A DNA stretch of 64,000 nt from the NCBI RefSeq assembly GCF_047663525.1, contig NC_092592.1, forward strand, positions 18,612,001 through 18,676,000. Reading direction: 5' to 3'. A program made the translations under genes and the position numbers. This document shows, piece by piece, positions 1 through 12,374 of the stretch. The stretch's first letter is position 1; each line of letters begins with the position of its first letter. Below the pieces are notes generated by a model, which had not been told where the DNA came from, made no database searches, and worked only from the letters and a program-made list of their open reading frames with translations. This DNA comes from Anas platyrhynchos. Taxonomy: Eukaryota > Chordata > Aves > Anseriformes > Anatidae.

Positions 1-308
1 GGGAAAACTAGAAGCAGCATTATGATCAGCTCAACATATCTGGGAGTTATGCATATTGCGCTTCCATTTTTGATTTCAGCATCTGGAAAACTGCAGCATG
101 TATTACGCTTTAAACGATAAGCTATGAGCGAGTACTCACTGTTTTGAAAAGAGAAACTAACATCTGTTTAAGTTTGCTATTCAAAAGAATCATGCTACTT
201 AAATGCTTGAAATACCAAGAGGTGCTTGGAAGGCGTTTGTATTCTGACTAGAGTGAAGGGTAAAGAAAACCTGCTTCTGTAAAACTGGACACAATTTTAA
301 GTACTTAC

Positions 309-536
309 ACATTAGTGTGCAGTTGGAAGTCTCCAGTCTTGTAACCCACAGAGAAGTTGTTCCTTGTCAATTTTGATTTGGCACTATCAAAAGTCATCTG
401 ATAACCAGCCAGCCAGCCTTCATAACCGAAGACAGCTGAACCATGGATTGCAGGCCCAGCAAAGTCAAAGTCAACATCACAACCGAGGTTTAGGCATTCA
501 CGTTTATATGCTGACTTGATTTTACCACTCTTCTTT
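309..536 (-). CDS. VDAC2: VDAC2 exon, last one inside the window
   Basis: 228 bases, acceptor AG at 538-537 and donor GT at 308-307 in phase 2. It encodes [14 protein letters not shown] through [14 protein letters not shown], including the highly conserved [20 protein letters not shown] stretch. The coding sequence continues to the left of the window. Confidence 0.96.
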
Positions 537-3500
537 CTGAAACAGAGAAAAGGTTATTTTAAGAGAGGGCTTGATCTTTCCTCAATGAACTGCCAAATTT
601 GAGCCATATGCCTCAACGGAATGTATCTAAATGCCACACACGTGCCTCCTCTAGACTGATCCAAAGCACAGGTAACCCACCAAAAATACAGAAAAAAACA
701 TCAAAACATGTATTGTTATAATGACAGAAACATCTTCATCCCTCCTGTAATATTCCAACTAAGTATTTCTATCCCAGAAAATGAGGAAAGTAGGCTGCTG
801 TGAAGTGTACAATACTAAGCCTGTTGAACAAGATGCGATGCTGTTCAGCAGAAGCCTTTAGTAGCATTAGGATTTGCCAATGTGGATCAATAACAATTGA
901 TTTGACAGACCAGATGGCTATTTACCAACCATGGATGTAGGTAGTCAGACGGTAAAGAGTTAAAAATTCTTACCCTGTATTTGGTGAGAAAGTTGTATCA
1001 AACGTCAACTTCAAGCCTTTGGCAATCTAATTGGAGAGAAGACAACACTATAAATACAGTTCTGCCAGTAAAGTAAGTAAGCTGAATGCTTCCCTAATCT
1101 ATTACCTGATCTTCAATTGCAATTTCTGTTCCCAGAGTGTTATCTGTGTTCCATTTTTCTGTGAAAGTCAGCCCATATTCAGCCCACTTGTATTTGGTCT
1201 CCAAGCTCCCATTAACTTTTCCAGTGTCGGTGTTCGAAGAACCAGATGTTGTGAACTCCTAAAAAAGGACAGTGTCCATGTAATACTGAAGATACATGTG
1301 ACCATGGAAGTCTTACACAATGACAAAAGACCCTTCTTTATGAAATATTAAGATCTTGTTATGCTATGTAACAAGCTGAACAACAGACAACTTGGGGGAC
1401 AGACATAACAGGAACTAACAGCCAGGTGATTCACATCCACATAGAGGACTCCCCACCTCCTCACCCTCATTTCAACTGGGATGTTTGTGTCAGCATTACA
1501 AAAACATATTGGTTTATAAAGTAACTCAAAAGCAAGGCTGTAGTTACTATAAGCATTCTGCTCTAAAGGAAATGAGTTCCTGAAATATAAGGTCACCTCT
1601 GATACTCATAACAAGCAAACCAAAAGCCAAACCAAGAATCTTTAATACTTGACAGCACATTCCCCTGCTGGGAATGACAACCTGCAACTGATACAGGATT
1701 CACATCAGAGCCTGTATTCTGCATAAAGTTTTAGCAGTTATTACTGGTAGTCCTTGACAGAAACAACCTGAAATAAACTTTAGAACTTTAACAGGATCAT
1801 AGGGCTCTGCAAACACAGCAGGTAACACACCTCTAACAGCTACTTATTCTTGTAACTTCCTGTTCTGATCGGCACCAGGGATCTACCTTTACACCTTGCA
1901 AAGTCTGCTCTAGAAATAGATAAGTCATGGAAGGCACTGCTTGCGTGACCGAGCCATCTTGCATGGAATATCACTGCGGCCTTTTACTACTTTTAAAGAA
2001 GAGTCACAGATGCAAAGTGCTATTTCACTACCAACTACTTCATACAGGTATTAAGATGTCAAAAAGTTCCAAAAACACAAACAGTACCACAAACAACTTC
2101 TGAGTACCGTAGTTGAAATATATATTTATGTGTGTGTCTGTGTATATATATATATATAAGAGCTGATTTTATTTATTGGCCCATACTGCAATACCAGTGT
2201 TATATTCAGAAGTCTGCGCTTTAGGTGCTTCTGAAATTTTTACACCAAACATTTATCATTATTAAAACTAAATGTACTTAATAGTATCTGGAAGATGCCC
2301 TTCCGTCATTAAATAATCATCAGAACACCCACCCTCCCCCCCCCCCCAAATACAATGAATAAGTACTTGAACTCACCACTCCACTTGCAGATTTTGTTTT
2401 CACATCCAGCTTCACCAACCCAAACCCTTAATAAACAGAAGTCGAAGTTAAAAAGTTGTGCTTTAATTAAGACAAGATACACTTTCAAAAAGCTGTTTTC
2501 CCAACCTCACTGCTGAGACTGCTGTGTATATACATAAACTACAAAAACCACCATAGACTGACTTCCGTAACACTCAAATTACAAGTACTACTGCAGCTAG
2601 AGGAGGCCACCCTAACAAGAAGCCAGGAGTTCTGTTCTGTCATCACCAAACAGTAAGCAGGGAGTAGCTGCTCGGTTGTATACTGCACATCTAACAAGAT
2701 AATACCCAAGAATTAACGTATTTACTGACAAGATCCATTCTCTTGTGTTTCCTTGATGGCATCTACTATGTACTCAATGCTATTTGAAGAGCTATCCTAA
2801 TGCATAAAATTCTGTCTGAGCACTAAGAAGAAATATCTCAAAGGAAAATCACTAGGAAATGCACAAGTATTGGACTTGAAATGTAAGTATGTCATTTCAC
2901 ATTTTTACCCTCCGACCTGAGTGTTGATCTTGGTGAAAAAACCCTGCATGAATTCCTGAAGACTAGAAATAAACAGCACTGCAAGTAAGCAGATTTAAAC
3001 TATGCAACTGCATATTAAGCATTTACAGATTTTTGAATTTTATTATCCCGAGAGCTACTCTTCCTGCTATTCCAAAAGAAGCACTATAATGTTACAGTGG
3101 TAATATACATTAAATATATATTTGTAGCTCCCCTTTCTATACCAACAAATGCTGTGGCACAAAGACCAGTACAGGAAGTGTGCTCCTAAGCTAAGTAACA
3201 GTGGATGCTCAGTCTCACATACTTGTACACCTCTTTCCTGACATGTGTGGCTAAGGCAGTGAGGTTTAACAGACTTCACATCAAAATAGCCCACAAAAAG
3301 CCTCCACTGATCTGTTATCAGCTGACAGAAATGACACAAAAGAAACATACCCTCCCCAAAAACACAGGCATATGAGTATTCAGCTTTACATACAAGCTAC
3401 ATACAGCAGTCGATTCACTGCTGCAACACAGACCATGCTTTATTTTCTAAGAGGCTCTATTCTTACCATATCCTTTATTGAAGATATCTCTGGCAGATTT

Positions 3501-6500
3501 GCCAAGGTCTGCATACGATGGAGGAATTGCCATTGGAGCTGAAAGGTAATGAGTGTAATTAATAGTCCATCTTTTACCATACACACACACCCCAAAATGT
3601 TACCACAACTCTTAAAGATGCCTTCTTTAAGGCAGATTAGTCCACAAAAGCAGTTAACAGACACATGGTTCAAACAATTACAATGTTCTGTGAAACACAC
3701 AGATTTTCAGTGATGTTCACCATGAACACTGTGTTTCCTGTGCATATGTAACCTGATTATTGATGAGAAAGTGTCACTTTTCAAGTCGACTTCACCACAC
3801 ACCTTTCATTACCACAAGCTAATAGCTCACATTCCCAGAGTTGGCAGTAACCAGTGAAAACCAGGAAACCGGAAATATGAAAAACTAATTGAGACTTATT
3901 TCTGCAAGTCCTACAAAGCCAAATTTAACAGATGCCTATGAAAGTTATTTGAGAAGACCTACAATGTTTCATTTTTAAGATGAAAGCATGAGGTTTAAAA
4001 TACAGGGCAAAGTAGACACTAAAATTTAGACCTAAGATTTGGCATGGATATTTGAAGGATGTTACCTAGCCATCACTCAGATGAAGGTCTTCCACCCTAC
4101 AAAGTACAAGAGCTTACGTTGCGGGGTGGGGAGGGTGAGGGGTGGTTCCTGTTAGCTTAAAACAAACAGTAGTAGGAGTGCTGGATCAGTGAGAAAATGA
4201 CTTTTACGGAGAGCTTCCAGACAGGGAGCTTCTGACAATCTGACTGTTAAAGAACCCATCGTTCAAGACTAGCCATGGCCCAGTCCCCCAGCCTGCTGGA
4301 TACCAGCCTAATGTCCCACACAGGACCACATGGTGCTCCTCCTCCCCATGAAGATGCTCTCTATATGTATCTTCCTTAGGTGACTGCTTCACTACTTCAA
4401 CAGCAAAATGTCATAAGTAGGAGCATTGTATTTTAAAGTCTTAAAATGCAGAAAAGGGAGCATATTTCCAAGACTTAGTAATTTTCCCCAAAGGGCCAAA
4501 AAACAAAGGGGAAAAATACTAACTACACAAACACAATAAAAAGCCTTAACACAGAAGCAAAATGAGAAGTCCTCTCTTATCTTTTAAAATTAATCAGTCA
4601 TTTGTTTTGCTGAAAGCCAGATGAACATAATTCACTGTTCATCCTACTCTTGTATTAAAGAAAAAAATTTACTTTGTTTTAAAGTAAACAGAAAAACATC
4701 CTTAGAACCTAAAAGAAATAAGGGCAGTACTCTCATATATTAACTTTCAACTGAAAGCTGAAAAGATGACTTCCAGTTTTAGAAAGCAATTTTAACTAAG
4801 ATTTATATTTTCTTCTGCATATCATTATGAGTGTATTCAGTAATAAGGGATTTCAATAATATGGGATTTAAGGCAGGCTTTTTATTCTTCTTTTAAAGTC
4901 ACCTTTCATCTTCTCTTGGCCTTATCTGCATAAAAGCAGAACTTGCCTGAATCAGGCAAGGTATTCCTGATTTGGAATAATTTCCTTTAGGGCATCATTC
5001 CACTAAACACACTGTTTTAGAAGAGTAGCCACACAAAAACTGATTATACTACCTACCAGCTATAGCCTAACTGTAATCAACTGCTACTATTTAAAAAGTG
5101 TTTTAGCATGTAAGCAAAAGCCTTGTGCCTAAACATCGTTTCTCCAAAATTTGTTTCCTCATTGTCCGGAGTACCTCTCTCCATCTTCCTAAACCACAAA
5201 AGGAAGACTTGAACTGCATCATAGCAAAATCACATATGTTTACAGTTTAGCTAAAAATAAATTAAAAATAAATCTTTACTAAGGAATGCTAAGCTCTACA
5301 TCCAAGCCAGTAGAGAAAGACATCCAGCACTTACTGAAGAGTATTAAGAAAATAGACTTATTAACAGAGTCATTTGTCTGTTGAAAGAATTACTTGAACA
5401 TGCTTGAATCTTGAAAAGGCTCAGCCCAAGTTAAAGTCCACAGTAACTAAGATAAGCTTCAGGACAAGATTCAATAGTGGAACAGATACGAGTCCCAGTG
5501 TCATCACAGGGAATGATTTCTGTGATCTAGTCAATAAAACTATGAGATGTAGGACCAAATTATTAGAAATTATGGAACAGTAGTCTTCCCACACTCTAAA
5601 TCCCTGCTGTACAATTCATTAGTAGTTTAAAATAACATAGAGGTTTAGCTACCTACTTCTCCTCTGAATAAGTCTCTAGCCTTTAGCATAGACATACTTT
5701 GACAGCACAAATGAGCTTTTATTTCTTGTTTTAAATACTTAAAATCTGACTAGACAATCACTACAGATAAGATATTTATATTAAGCCATAAAGGCCTGTG
5801 AGGTTAACAAACTGGTATCTGTCTAAATTTAAAGAAACATTGCAGTGAAAGGATGTCACTGTTTTATCCAGCCAAGTTAAGCTTCCTCCCTATGTGAGGA
5901 AGCTGACCAGTATTTGTCAGACACTGCAGTCTACAGATCTAAGTTTCATGATTAAAAGTTAGAACAGCTTATGACCTTCACACTACTGTTTTACTTCTTT
6001 ACTAACAGTGATACAAGAAGAAAAAAGGAAAAAGCCCAAGTTAGTTTTTGGTATACTAAAGACTTGATAAGCTAGTGTCATCATGAGAAAGCTCATTAAA
6101 TGAGAACAGGGCCAAAAAAACTCATTCCTGTTTCCTCTAGAGTTGGTAAGATAGCTAGGTCTGCAAACTCTTACAACCAGAAGTAATTTTCTTCAATCCT
6201 GTTTTAACTGCCTTTCATGTAAACTATTAATTAGAAGTGCCTAAAATATAGGTAACACTTAACGACAATAGGTTGGTTGTGAAAGCAACTGTCGGATCTT
6301 ATTCCTCATTTCATAAACATAGAATGCACTGGTAGCAAGCAGGAGCTCCACCCTAATCTGTGTCATTTTATCCCTCTTTAAAAAAAAATCATTAAGGAAT
6401 CTGTTACTCAAAATCCACAAATAGGCCTTCTTTTAATGTAAAATAAGAAAAAAAGAACAGAAAAAATATAGAAATGTTGTCAGAATGATTACATGACAAC

Positions 6501-6871
6501 TTTCCTTCGAGGTAGCATTTCAAAACTGTGTCGCACCCTGTAATTAAAGGAATGCCAAGGACTTCTATAAAGATTTCTAGACCTCAGGATATTGAGGATC
6601 AAGCTAGAGGTCATGTAGTGAAAAAAAAAATTTCTCACTCATCCCATTTTGTAAATGGCAGCAACTACACTAAGATTGTATTCTGATATCGCAAATAGTA
6701 ACAGAGAAGTAGAAATACCTGAAAATATTCTTGTTAAAAACGCATCGGATACACTGACCTTTACACTTAGCCTGCTCCTAACGCTTACAGAACAAAAAGA
6801 ACCTCGTTACCCTTGCTTCACCTGTCTCCCTACTTACTTCTCGGAGGCTGGCACGCTACTGGCGTAGCCAT
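309..6871 (-). CDS. VDAC2: VDAC2, voltage-dependent anion channel 2 (partial, 3' exons lie beyond the left edge)
   Basis: VDAC2 is the beta-barrel pore of the outer mitochondrial membrane. It passes ATP, ADP and other metabolites and is known in the family to bind BAK and hexokinase. Coding exons on the minus strand are 6838-6871 (optional N-terminal extension), 3467-3538, 2377-2426, 1106-1258, 974-1026 and 309-536. All have GT-AG borders and join without a frame break. From the inner ATG (3533) the short form starts [18 protein letters not shown], the family's N-terminal helix, then [22 protein letters not shown] (with the membrane-facing Glu at residue 73), [20 protein letters not shown] and the [18 protein letters not shown] stretch. 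It reaches residue 183 plus two bases at the last donor in view, so about 100 residues lie outside the window. Identification as paralogue 2 rests on recalled similarity to chicken and human VDAC2 and on SAMD8 next door. It is very secure. Confidence 0.96.
974..1026 (-). CDS. VDAC2: VDAC2 exon encoding [17 protein letters not shown]
   Basis: Fifty-three bases. The acceptor AG is at 1028-1027. The donor is GG|GTAAGA (GT 973-972), in phase 2 and completed by the next exon. Confidence 0.95.
1106..1258 (-). CDS. VDAC2: VDAC2 exon, residues 40-90 of the short form
   Basis: 153 bases, exactly 51 codons, phase 0 at both ends. It starts [15 protein letters not shown] and ends TEIAIEDQ. It contains the FTEKW segment whose Glu73 is the membrane-exposed glutamate known in VDAC1 and VDAC2. 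Confidence 0.96.
2129..2158. repeat. (TG)n/(TA)n microsatellite in VDAC2 intron
   Basis: Alternating TG then TA dinucleotides in the intron between the 50-base and 153-base coding exons. A C-rich run lies at about 2335-2347 in the same intron. Confidence 0.9.
2377..2426 (-). CDS. VDAC2: VDAC2 exon encoding [17 protein letters not shown]
   Basis: Fifty bases, with acceptor AG at 2428-2427 and donor GT at 2376-2375 in phase 0. It completes Gly23 and runs to Val39, covering the first beta strand. Confidence 0.95.
3467..3538 (-). CDS. VDAC2: VDAC2 exon with the canonical start [11 protein letters not shown]
   Basis: The acceptor is a pyrimidine-rich tract ending in AG (3540-3539) and the donor is GGTAAG (GT 3466-3465). 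The exon holds five bases, then ATG at 3533-3531, then 67 coding bases ending after the first base of the Gly23 codon. It encodes the N-terminal amphipathic helix that lies inside the VDAC pore. Confidence 0.95.
6838..6871 (-). CDS. VDAC2: VDAC2 first coding exon, N-terminal extension
   Basis: On the minus strand an ATG at 6871 (G at -3 and G at +4, a good initiation context) opens 11 codons plus one base. It ends at a strong donor, GAA|GTAAGT (GT at 6837-6836). Spliced to the acceptor at 3540-3539 it reads [24 protein letters not shown], in frame with the usual VDAC2 start. An in-frame TAA lies four codons upstream of the ATG, so this is the first start in that frame. Human VDAC2 also has an 11-residue extension beginning MAT, with a cysteine and an R-P-M junction. 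The match in position, phase and these residues suggests homology. Whether ribosomes use this ATG or the one at 3533 cannot be seen from the sequence. Confidence 0.7.
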
Positions 6872-7900
6872 AGCTAGGCCAACTTAGAGGCTCTACGGAG
6901 AAGGGAGAGAAGATTAAACAGCTGCGGTCAGCTCCGCGCTCACAAACCGAAAGCGGCAGCGCAGCGGAGCCCCCCCCACACCGCCAGGGCGAGGCCGCGG
7001 CCCGGGCCCCCCCCCCCCTTCTCCCTTCCCTTCCCCTCCCCGGGCCCCGCCGCAAGGTGAACTCCCCGGCGCGGCCATCTTGGGCATCCCGCGCTGCCCC
7101 CCGCCCTTATGTAACCGCCGCCCGCTCCGGGCCGGGCCGCAGCCCCGAGGCACCGAGGCCCGAGGGGCTCCGCCGCCACCTCCCCCCCCCCCCCCCCGCA
7201 CCCCCATGGCCGCTCCCGCCCCGCCGCCACCGGGCAGCCGAGCCCCAGCCCCAGCCCCAGCCCCGCGCCCCTGCCTCGCTCCCGGCCCCGCTCGCCGCCC
7301 CCTCGGCCGCGGCCGGCACCTGGCTGGCGCGGGACGGCGGAGGAGCGGGGCCGGGGCCGGGCGGAGCGGGGAGGAGGCCGCGCTGCTGCAGGCGCTGGCA
7401 CTGGAGGGCGAACTGAAGGAGACACCGGGGTCCGCCCGCCCGCCGCCGCCCCGCAGGACCCCAGCGAGCCGGGGCCGCCCCGCGCCCCGCCTCACCGCCG
7501 CACCACGCCGGGAGGCGGCCCCCGCCCGCCGCAGGCCGCCGCCGCCGCCCCGCGAAACGCGCCGGGGAGAGCGCGGGGGGACGCGGCAGCCGCCAGCCAG
7601 CCCCGAGCCCCCCGGGGGGCGCCGCGAGCCGCAGGCGCTCGCGCGGGCAGCCCCGGCGGCCGCGAGGGGCCCGCGGGAGGGCGGGGCCTGCGGAGGGAGG
7701 GCGGCAACGGCCGCGCCCGGCGCCTCACGGGCACCGCGGGGGGGGCGAGGCCTCTCCGCGCCCCGCGGCCGCGCACGGCGGAGCTTGGGGAGAGGCGGCC
7801 GCGGGGGGCTCCTGGCGGGCTGCGGGGCCGCCACCGGGAGCAGCGGCGGTGGCAGGGAGCTCGGCCGCAGCCCCGGTCACCGACACGGGTCACTGCGCGC
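6872..7900 (-). promoter_or_regulatory. VDAC2: CpG-island promoter and 5' UTR of VDAC2
   Basis: About 900 bases (roughly 6940-7900) are strongly GC-rich and dense in CpG, in otherwise AT-rich DNA, directly upstream of the first VDAC2 coding exon. This is the usual housekeeping promoter form. A YY1-type motif reads AAGATGGCCGC on the minus strand at about 7072-7082. YY1 sites of this kind often sit at or just downstream of start sites, which would give a 5' UTR near 200 bases, but the start itself is not visible. The long proline- and arginine-rich open frames here on both strands are by-products of the base composition. Confidence 0.8.
7241..7264 (-). repeat. Four AGCCCC units (GGGGCT on the minus strand), possible G-quadruplex
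   Basis: Four perfect hexamer units lie in the VDAC2 island, about 370 bases upstream of the extension ATG. The minus strand, which is the sense strand for VDAC2, therefore carries four G4 runs separated by two bases. A 16-base C run lies close by at 7182-7197. Confidence 0.85.
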
Positions 7901-10287
7901 TAGGCCCCGCAGCGTGCTCGGGCAGTGCCCTCATGGAACAGCAGAAAGTCAAAGGGACACGGCCGCGCGGTGCGGTGCTGCGGCAGGGACACTGTAACAC
8001 CAAGCACCAACAAACACCAACAATAAACCACAATACCGGGCACAACAGCAACTCCCCAGCTTATTAAAAATAATATAACTTCAAGGCCCAGCATAATGCC
8101 CATCGGCATCTCCCAGTTACATCAAAAGATCAGCAGCTGATTGACCTCTGTTAAAACCCAATACTTCCACAGCAGGAGACCCAAGGGGCTAGTACGCTTA
8201 ATTCTCTTAAAGATGCCAGCTTGGCAGGCCTGTGAGGGAAGGTATTGATGAATCAAGGAAGAAAACCACATGCTGAGAGCATAAATGACAGTAGACGTAC
8301 TCTGTCTTACTCTGCACTGGAACAGAGGCTGGGAATAGACAGAGGCCTCATTAAGTAAAGATACATCGTGGCATGAACTGTTCATTATTTAAAAACAGAC
8401 ATTTATTATTCATATCCACAATAGAAAAATCCATTCAGAATAAAAGTTAAGTTACTTACATCAGGCAGCTGGATCTCTTTTTACTATTAATACTTTAGTC
8501 ATGGATTGGCTGAATGGTTTTTTTAAGCAATACAGGAAAGTGACTACTGCCCCACCCTAAGGGGAAAAGTACTGAATCACTTGCTTTATGAAACAAAACA
8601 GACATAATCCAAAACAGCAGTGCACGAACTCCTCTGTACGAACACTGCAAGCTTCTGTAGCTAGCGTCTGTTGCCCTGTCTTTCCCATGTTCACTACATA
8701 TCTCACAGCGGATCTTCTGCACCCCAGAGCACCAAGAAGGAATGCCTTCAAGCCCGCCATAATTTATCAGTTTTATCCTGGACCTTTCTTCCTACAGCCT
8801 GGGCTTCACCATCATCCCCCAGCACACATACATCCCATACAGCTGTGCTTGCTCTAAATGAGCTTGCTTCCACTTGTAACTAATCAGCTCTCACATACAT
8901 GCCACTCAGCTGTTTCCTTCCACTTGCAGTTTACCTATCACTGCTTTGAACAAGTACAACTATACGTATCCATGACTGACATGAGTGAATCATATGCTTT
9001 ACTGGCACTGCTTGGAAAAAAACACTCTACTGCAAGAACATACTTTTTGAACACAAACCCTGCTTATCTTTCCATACATTATAATCATGATTACTTGATT
9101 AAGTAATATATCTGACCATCAAAAAGAGAGCAATTATCTAGTGTGCATATCAATTTCCATCAAACATCTTGGATAATTTTATGTTCACTTATAGCCCAAG
9201 CCTGAATTCACGGTCTGCCCTCCCCACAAGATGCAGGCCTTTGAGCATTAGAAATTCAGTAGAGAGCAAGCCTTAATGAAAGCCTAACAATGATCAACTA
9301 GGTAAACTAGGACTCCTCATTCAGAAAACAAATTGACCAAAGAGATACTGAAGAGATCATAAAATTATAAACAGCAGGGAAAGGGAGGGAAATAGGTGAA
9401 GCTAGCAGGAAACAAATTCAGAACCAGCAAAGGAGGGCACATTTTATTGTTGTTTTTGTTTGTTTGTTTTCCTCTCCCCACCAAAGGAGCGTCATTCAGT
9501 GAAAATTCTTGCCACAAGATGTTTAATGTTTTTTGGGCTCCAGGGGAATGTAGACTGGTTTGTGGAAGAGAAATCCTGTGAGGATTACTAATTACTAATC
9601 CATTAGATATGGCTGTATGACCTTGTTGGAGTCAGAAAATGCCTGAGCTACAAACAGAGGCGTCATTTAAGCTCACTCTGTTCTCACGCTCCTTGTCAGG
9701 CATGCCTTGCCTAATTCATTGCTTAACTCATCATCTCAGTGGCAGGAATATTAGGCTAGCTACACCTTTTATTTACTAACATGCAACTGCCCTTATGCAA
9801 GCAGGACATCTGGAAAGCCCTATGAGGGCAGGCAGATGAGTCCCATACTGCCAGGATCCTTTAGACTGAAATTAAATGCCTTTTATTTCCCCCACCCCCC
9901 AGCAGTTTTCAGTGGTCTTCTTTCAGTTTGGCTTAAACAATTAGGGGGAAGTAACTTAAGCCAGCTTCTAGGATACAGATAAAACAGGTCCACATAGAGG
10001 CTGACACTTAAACAAGCTGATAAATATGCACATCCAGATAGTCTCTTACCTCAGAGAAACACCAATGAACAATGGAAAGCCTGGCACTTCAGTGATGAGA
10101 GGACAAACAGAAAGCAAATTTGGGAAAGCCAACAATGGTGGGAAAAAGGGAAACCAAAACAGAAAGCAAAACAGAAAACTAATCTGGGAAACCAAATGGC
10201 GTGCAGGCCCTAGTGAGGCTGACACAGAGCCTCTTGCAGCTACCTACCTAACCCAAGCTGATTCCCCACAGCCCTGAAGCCAAAGCA
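7901..10287. other. Intergenic, no gene seen
   Basis: AT-rich sequence between the VDAC2 island and the first CR1 element. It holds a short T3G run near 9449-9471 but no exon-like conservation that I recognise. The open frames are short and overlap on both strands. Confidence 0.6.
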
Positions 10288-11322
10288 AATCACAGAGTCA
10301 CAGAATCACCTAGGTAGGAAGAGACCTCCAAGATCACTTAGTCCAACCTCTGACCTAACACTAACAAATCCTCCACTAAGGATCCTCCACATATAAACGT
10401 CTTTGAAAGGCATCCAGGGATGGTAACTCAACCACTGCCCTGGACAGCCTATTCTAATGCCTCACAACCCTTTCAGTAAAGGAGTTCTTCCTAACATCCA
10501 ACCTAAACCTTCCCTGACGCAACTTAAGTCCATTCCCCCTCGTCTTGTCACCAGGCATGTGGGAGAATAGACCAACCCCCACCTCTCTACAGCCTCCTTT
10601 AAGATATCTGTAGAGAGCGATAAGGTCGCCCCTGAGCCTCCTCTTCTCCAGGCTGAACAAGCCCAGCTCCCTCAGCTGCTCTTCCTAAGACTTGTTCTCC
10701 AGATCCCTTGCTGGCTTTTTTGCCCTTCTGTGAACTCACTCAAGCATCTTGATGTCCTGTGACTGTCCAAGTGATTGGAGACAATCACTTCCCTAGACAC
10801 ACTGGCCACACTGCTTCTTATACAAGCCAGGATGCTGTTGGCCTTTTTGGCCACCTGAGCACACTGCTGGCTCATATTCAGCCGACTGTCCACCATCACT
10901 CCAGGTCCTTCTCTGCCTGGCAGCTCTCCAACCACTCATCTCCCAGCCTGTAGCTCTGCTTGGGGTTATTGCACCCCAGGTGCAGGACCCGGCACTTGGC
11001 CTTGTTGAACTTCATGCAGTTGACTTCAGCCCATCTGTCCAGCCTATCCAGATCCTCCTGCAGAGCCTTCCTACCCTCAAGCAGATCGACATACACACCT
11101 AGCTTGGCATCGTCGATCCCCTCATCCAGATCATTGATAAAGACATTAAAGAGAACTGGCCCTAGTACTGAGCCCTGGGGGTCTCCACTAGTGACTGGGC
11201 TCCAACTGGATTTAACTTCATTAACCACAACTCTTCAGGCTCGGCTATTCAGCCAGCTTTTAACTCAACAAAGTGTACGGCAGTCCAAACCATGAGCAGC
11301 CAGTTTCTTGAGGAGAAATAAG
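10288..11322 (-). mobile_element. CR1 LINE retrotransposon fragment, 5'-truncated
   Basis: The 3' end is recognisable by the CR1 tail (repeats of CACAGAATCAC on the plus strand) at about 10288-10310, followed by the typical avian CR1 3' region. Reading the minus strand, 11228-10896 encodes part of the reverse transcriptase, with [16 protein letters not shown] and a following [16 protein letters not shown] segment. Downstream, [15 protein letters not shown] is in a shifted frame. The element has lost its 5' portion and has frame breaks, so it is inactive. The upper boundary is approximate. Confidence 0.93.
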
Positions 11323-12293
11323 AATCTAGTCCTTGTTGTGACAGCCTATAGAGATACTGCACACTCTTTTAGCCTATAACCAATGCTAAATTGTCCCATC
11401 CCCAAGTAAACAGAAAGAGGGATAGGAAAAAGGTTCTGTTAAAGAGCAAGAAGAAATTGAAATGAAAACCAACCTCTTCAGATATGCCTGTACTTATTCC
11501 TTCTTCTAGGTTTTTCTTTGGTCAACTGTAAATTTGTATTCATCTTTGTTCTTCGTGTTGCAGCTTCCATTTCCTCAGATAATTTCTTTTTTCTTTGTAC
11601 CCAGTAGCTCAAGGAATAAGCAACTTTTTAATAAAATTAACTTCTACTACCTGCTAGATCTCAAACCATCAGATTTCCTGAAGCTCTAAAATGAGTAAAT
11701 TAATAGACTTCTCTCCTTTGGGGGAAACACCACCTGGAAAGGGAGGGGCAATTAAACAATCAGATGATGATCTGTAAGCAAAACACAATAATTCTTGAAA
11801 AACACATTGAGAAAGTCAAAAAGAGATGCCCAGTACCCTTAAATGACTTATGTGGAGCAATTGGCACATGATTTGAGTGATTGGCAGAACAGTTCTCACC
11901 TGCTGTAAATACGAGACTGACTACTCATTTCTGCTGTTATTGATGTTTCTCCTTTTAATTTCTGCTCAAGGTTTCTGTTCCATGACCCCCATCTCATGTT
12001 TTCCTTGGGTGTTTTTCTCCGTTTTATACCAACAGAGAAGACTGGAATCAAAGAGATCAAAGAGAGGACAGAAGCATCGAGATTCCTGGCTATCAATCCT
12101 ATATTTAGACCATATCTGTCATATGCCATTAAACTAAGCCATACAAACCATCTGTATATAATGAAAGATTATTGCTTTTTGTAGGTCTACACCCTATTAC
12201 CACATGCTATTAACAGCTGGACAGTTAGAGCTAATTTGCTAATTAACTTTGATTGAGGTTTGATTTATATGCTGGATAATGCTCCTAATTAGA
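11323..12293. other. Intergenic, no gene seen
   Basis: AT-rich unique sequence between the first CR1 and the pentamer microsatellite. No exons, RNA genes or repeats are recognised. Confidence 0.55.
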
Positions 12294-12374
12294 TAAATAA
12301 AATAAAATAAAATAAAATAAAATAAAATAAAATAAAATAAAATAAAATAAAATAAAATAAAATAAAATAAAATA
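12294..12374. repeat. (AAAAT)n microsatellite followed by (AG)n
   Basis: About 16 near-perfect AAAAT pentamers, then a short GA run at 12375-12387. Open frames across it read only IL-FYF type repeats and are artefacts. Confidence 0.95.

Noticed and set aside
2909-2955. Possible cassette exon inside the VDAC2 intron, flanked by CAG and GTAAAA and reading [16 protein letters not shown]
   Set aside because: At 47 bases it would break the VDAC2 frame. The donor is weak and the residues match no part of the VDAC family.
6914-7997. Open frames of up to 306 codons on both strands in the VDAC2 CpG island
   Set aside because: Pro/Arg/Gly/Ala-rich in every frame, as expected from GC content. No domain or conserved motif.
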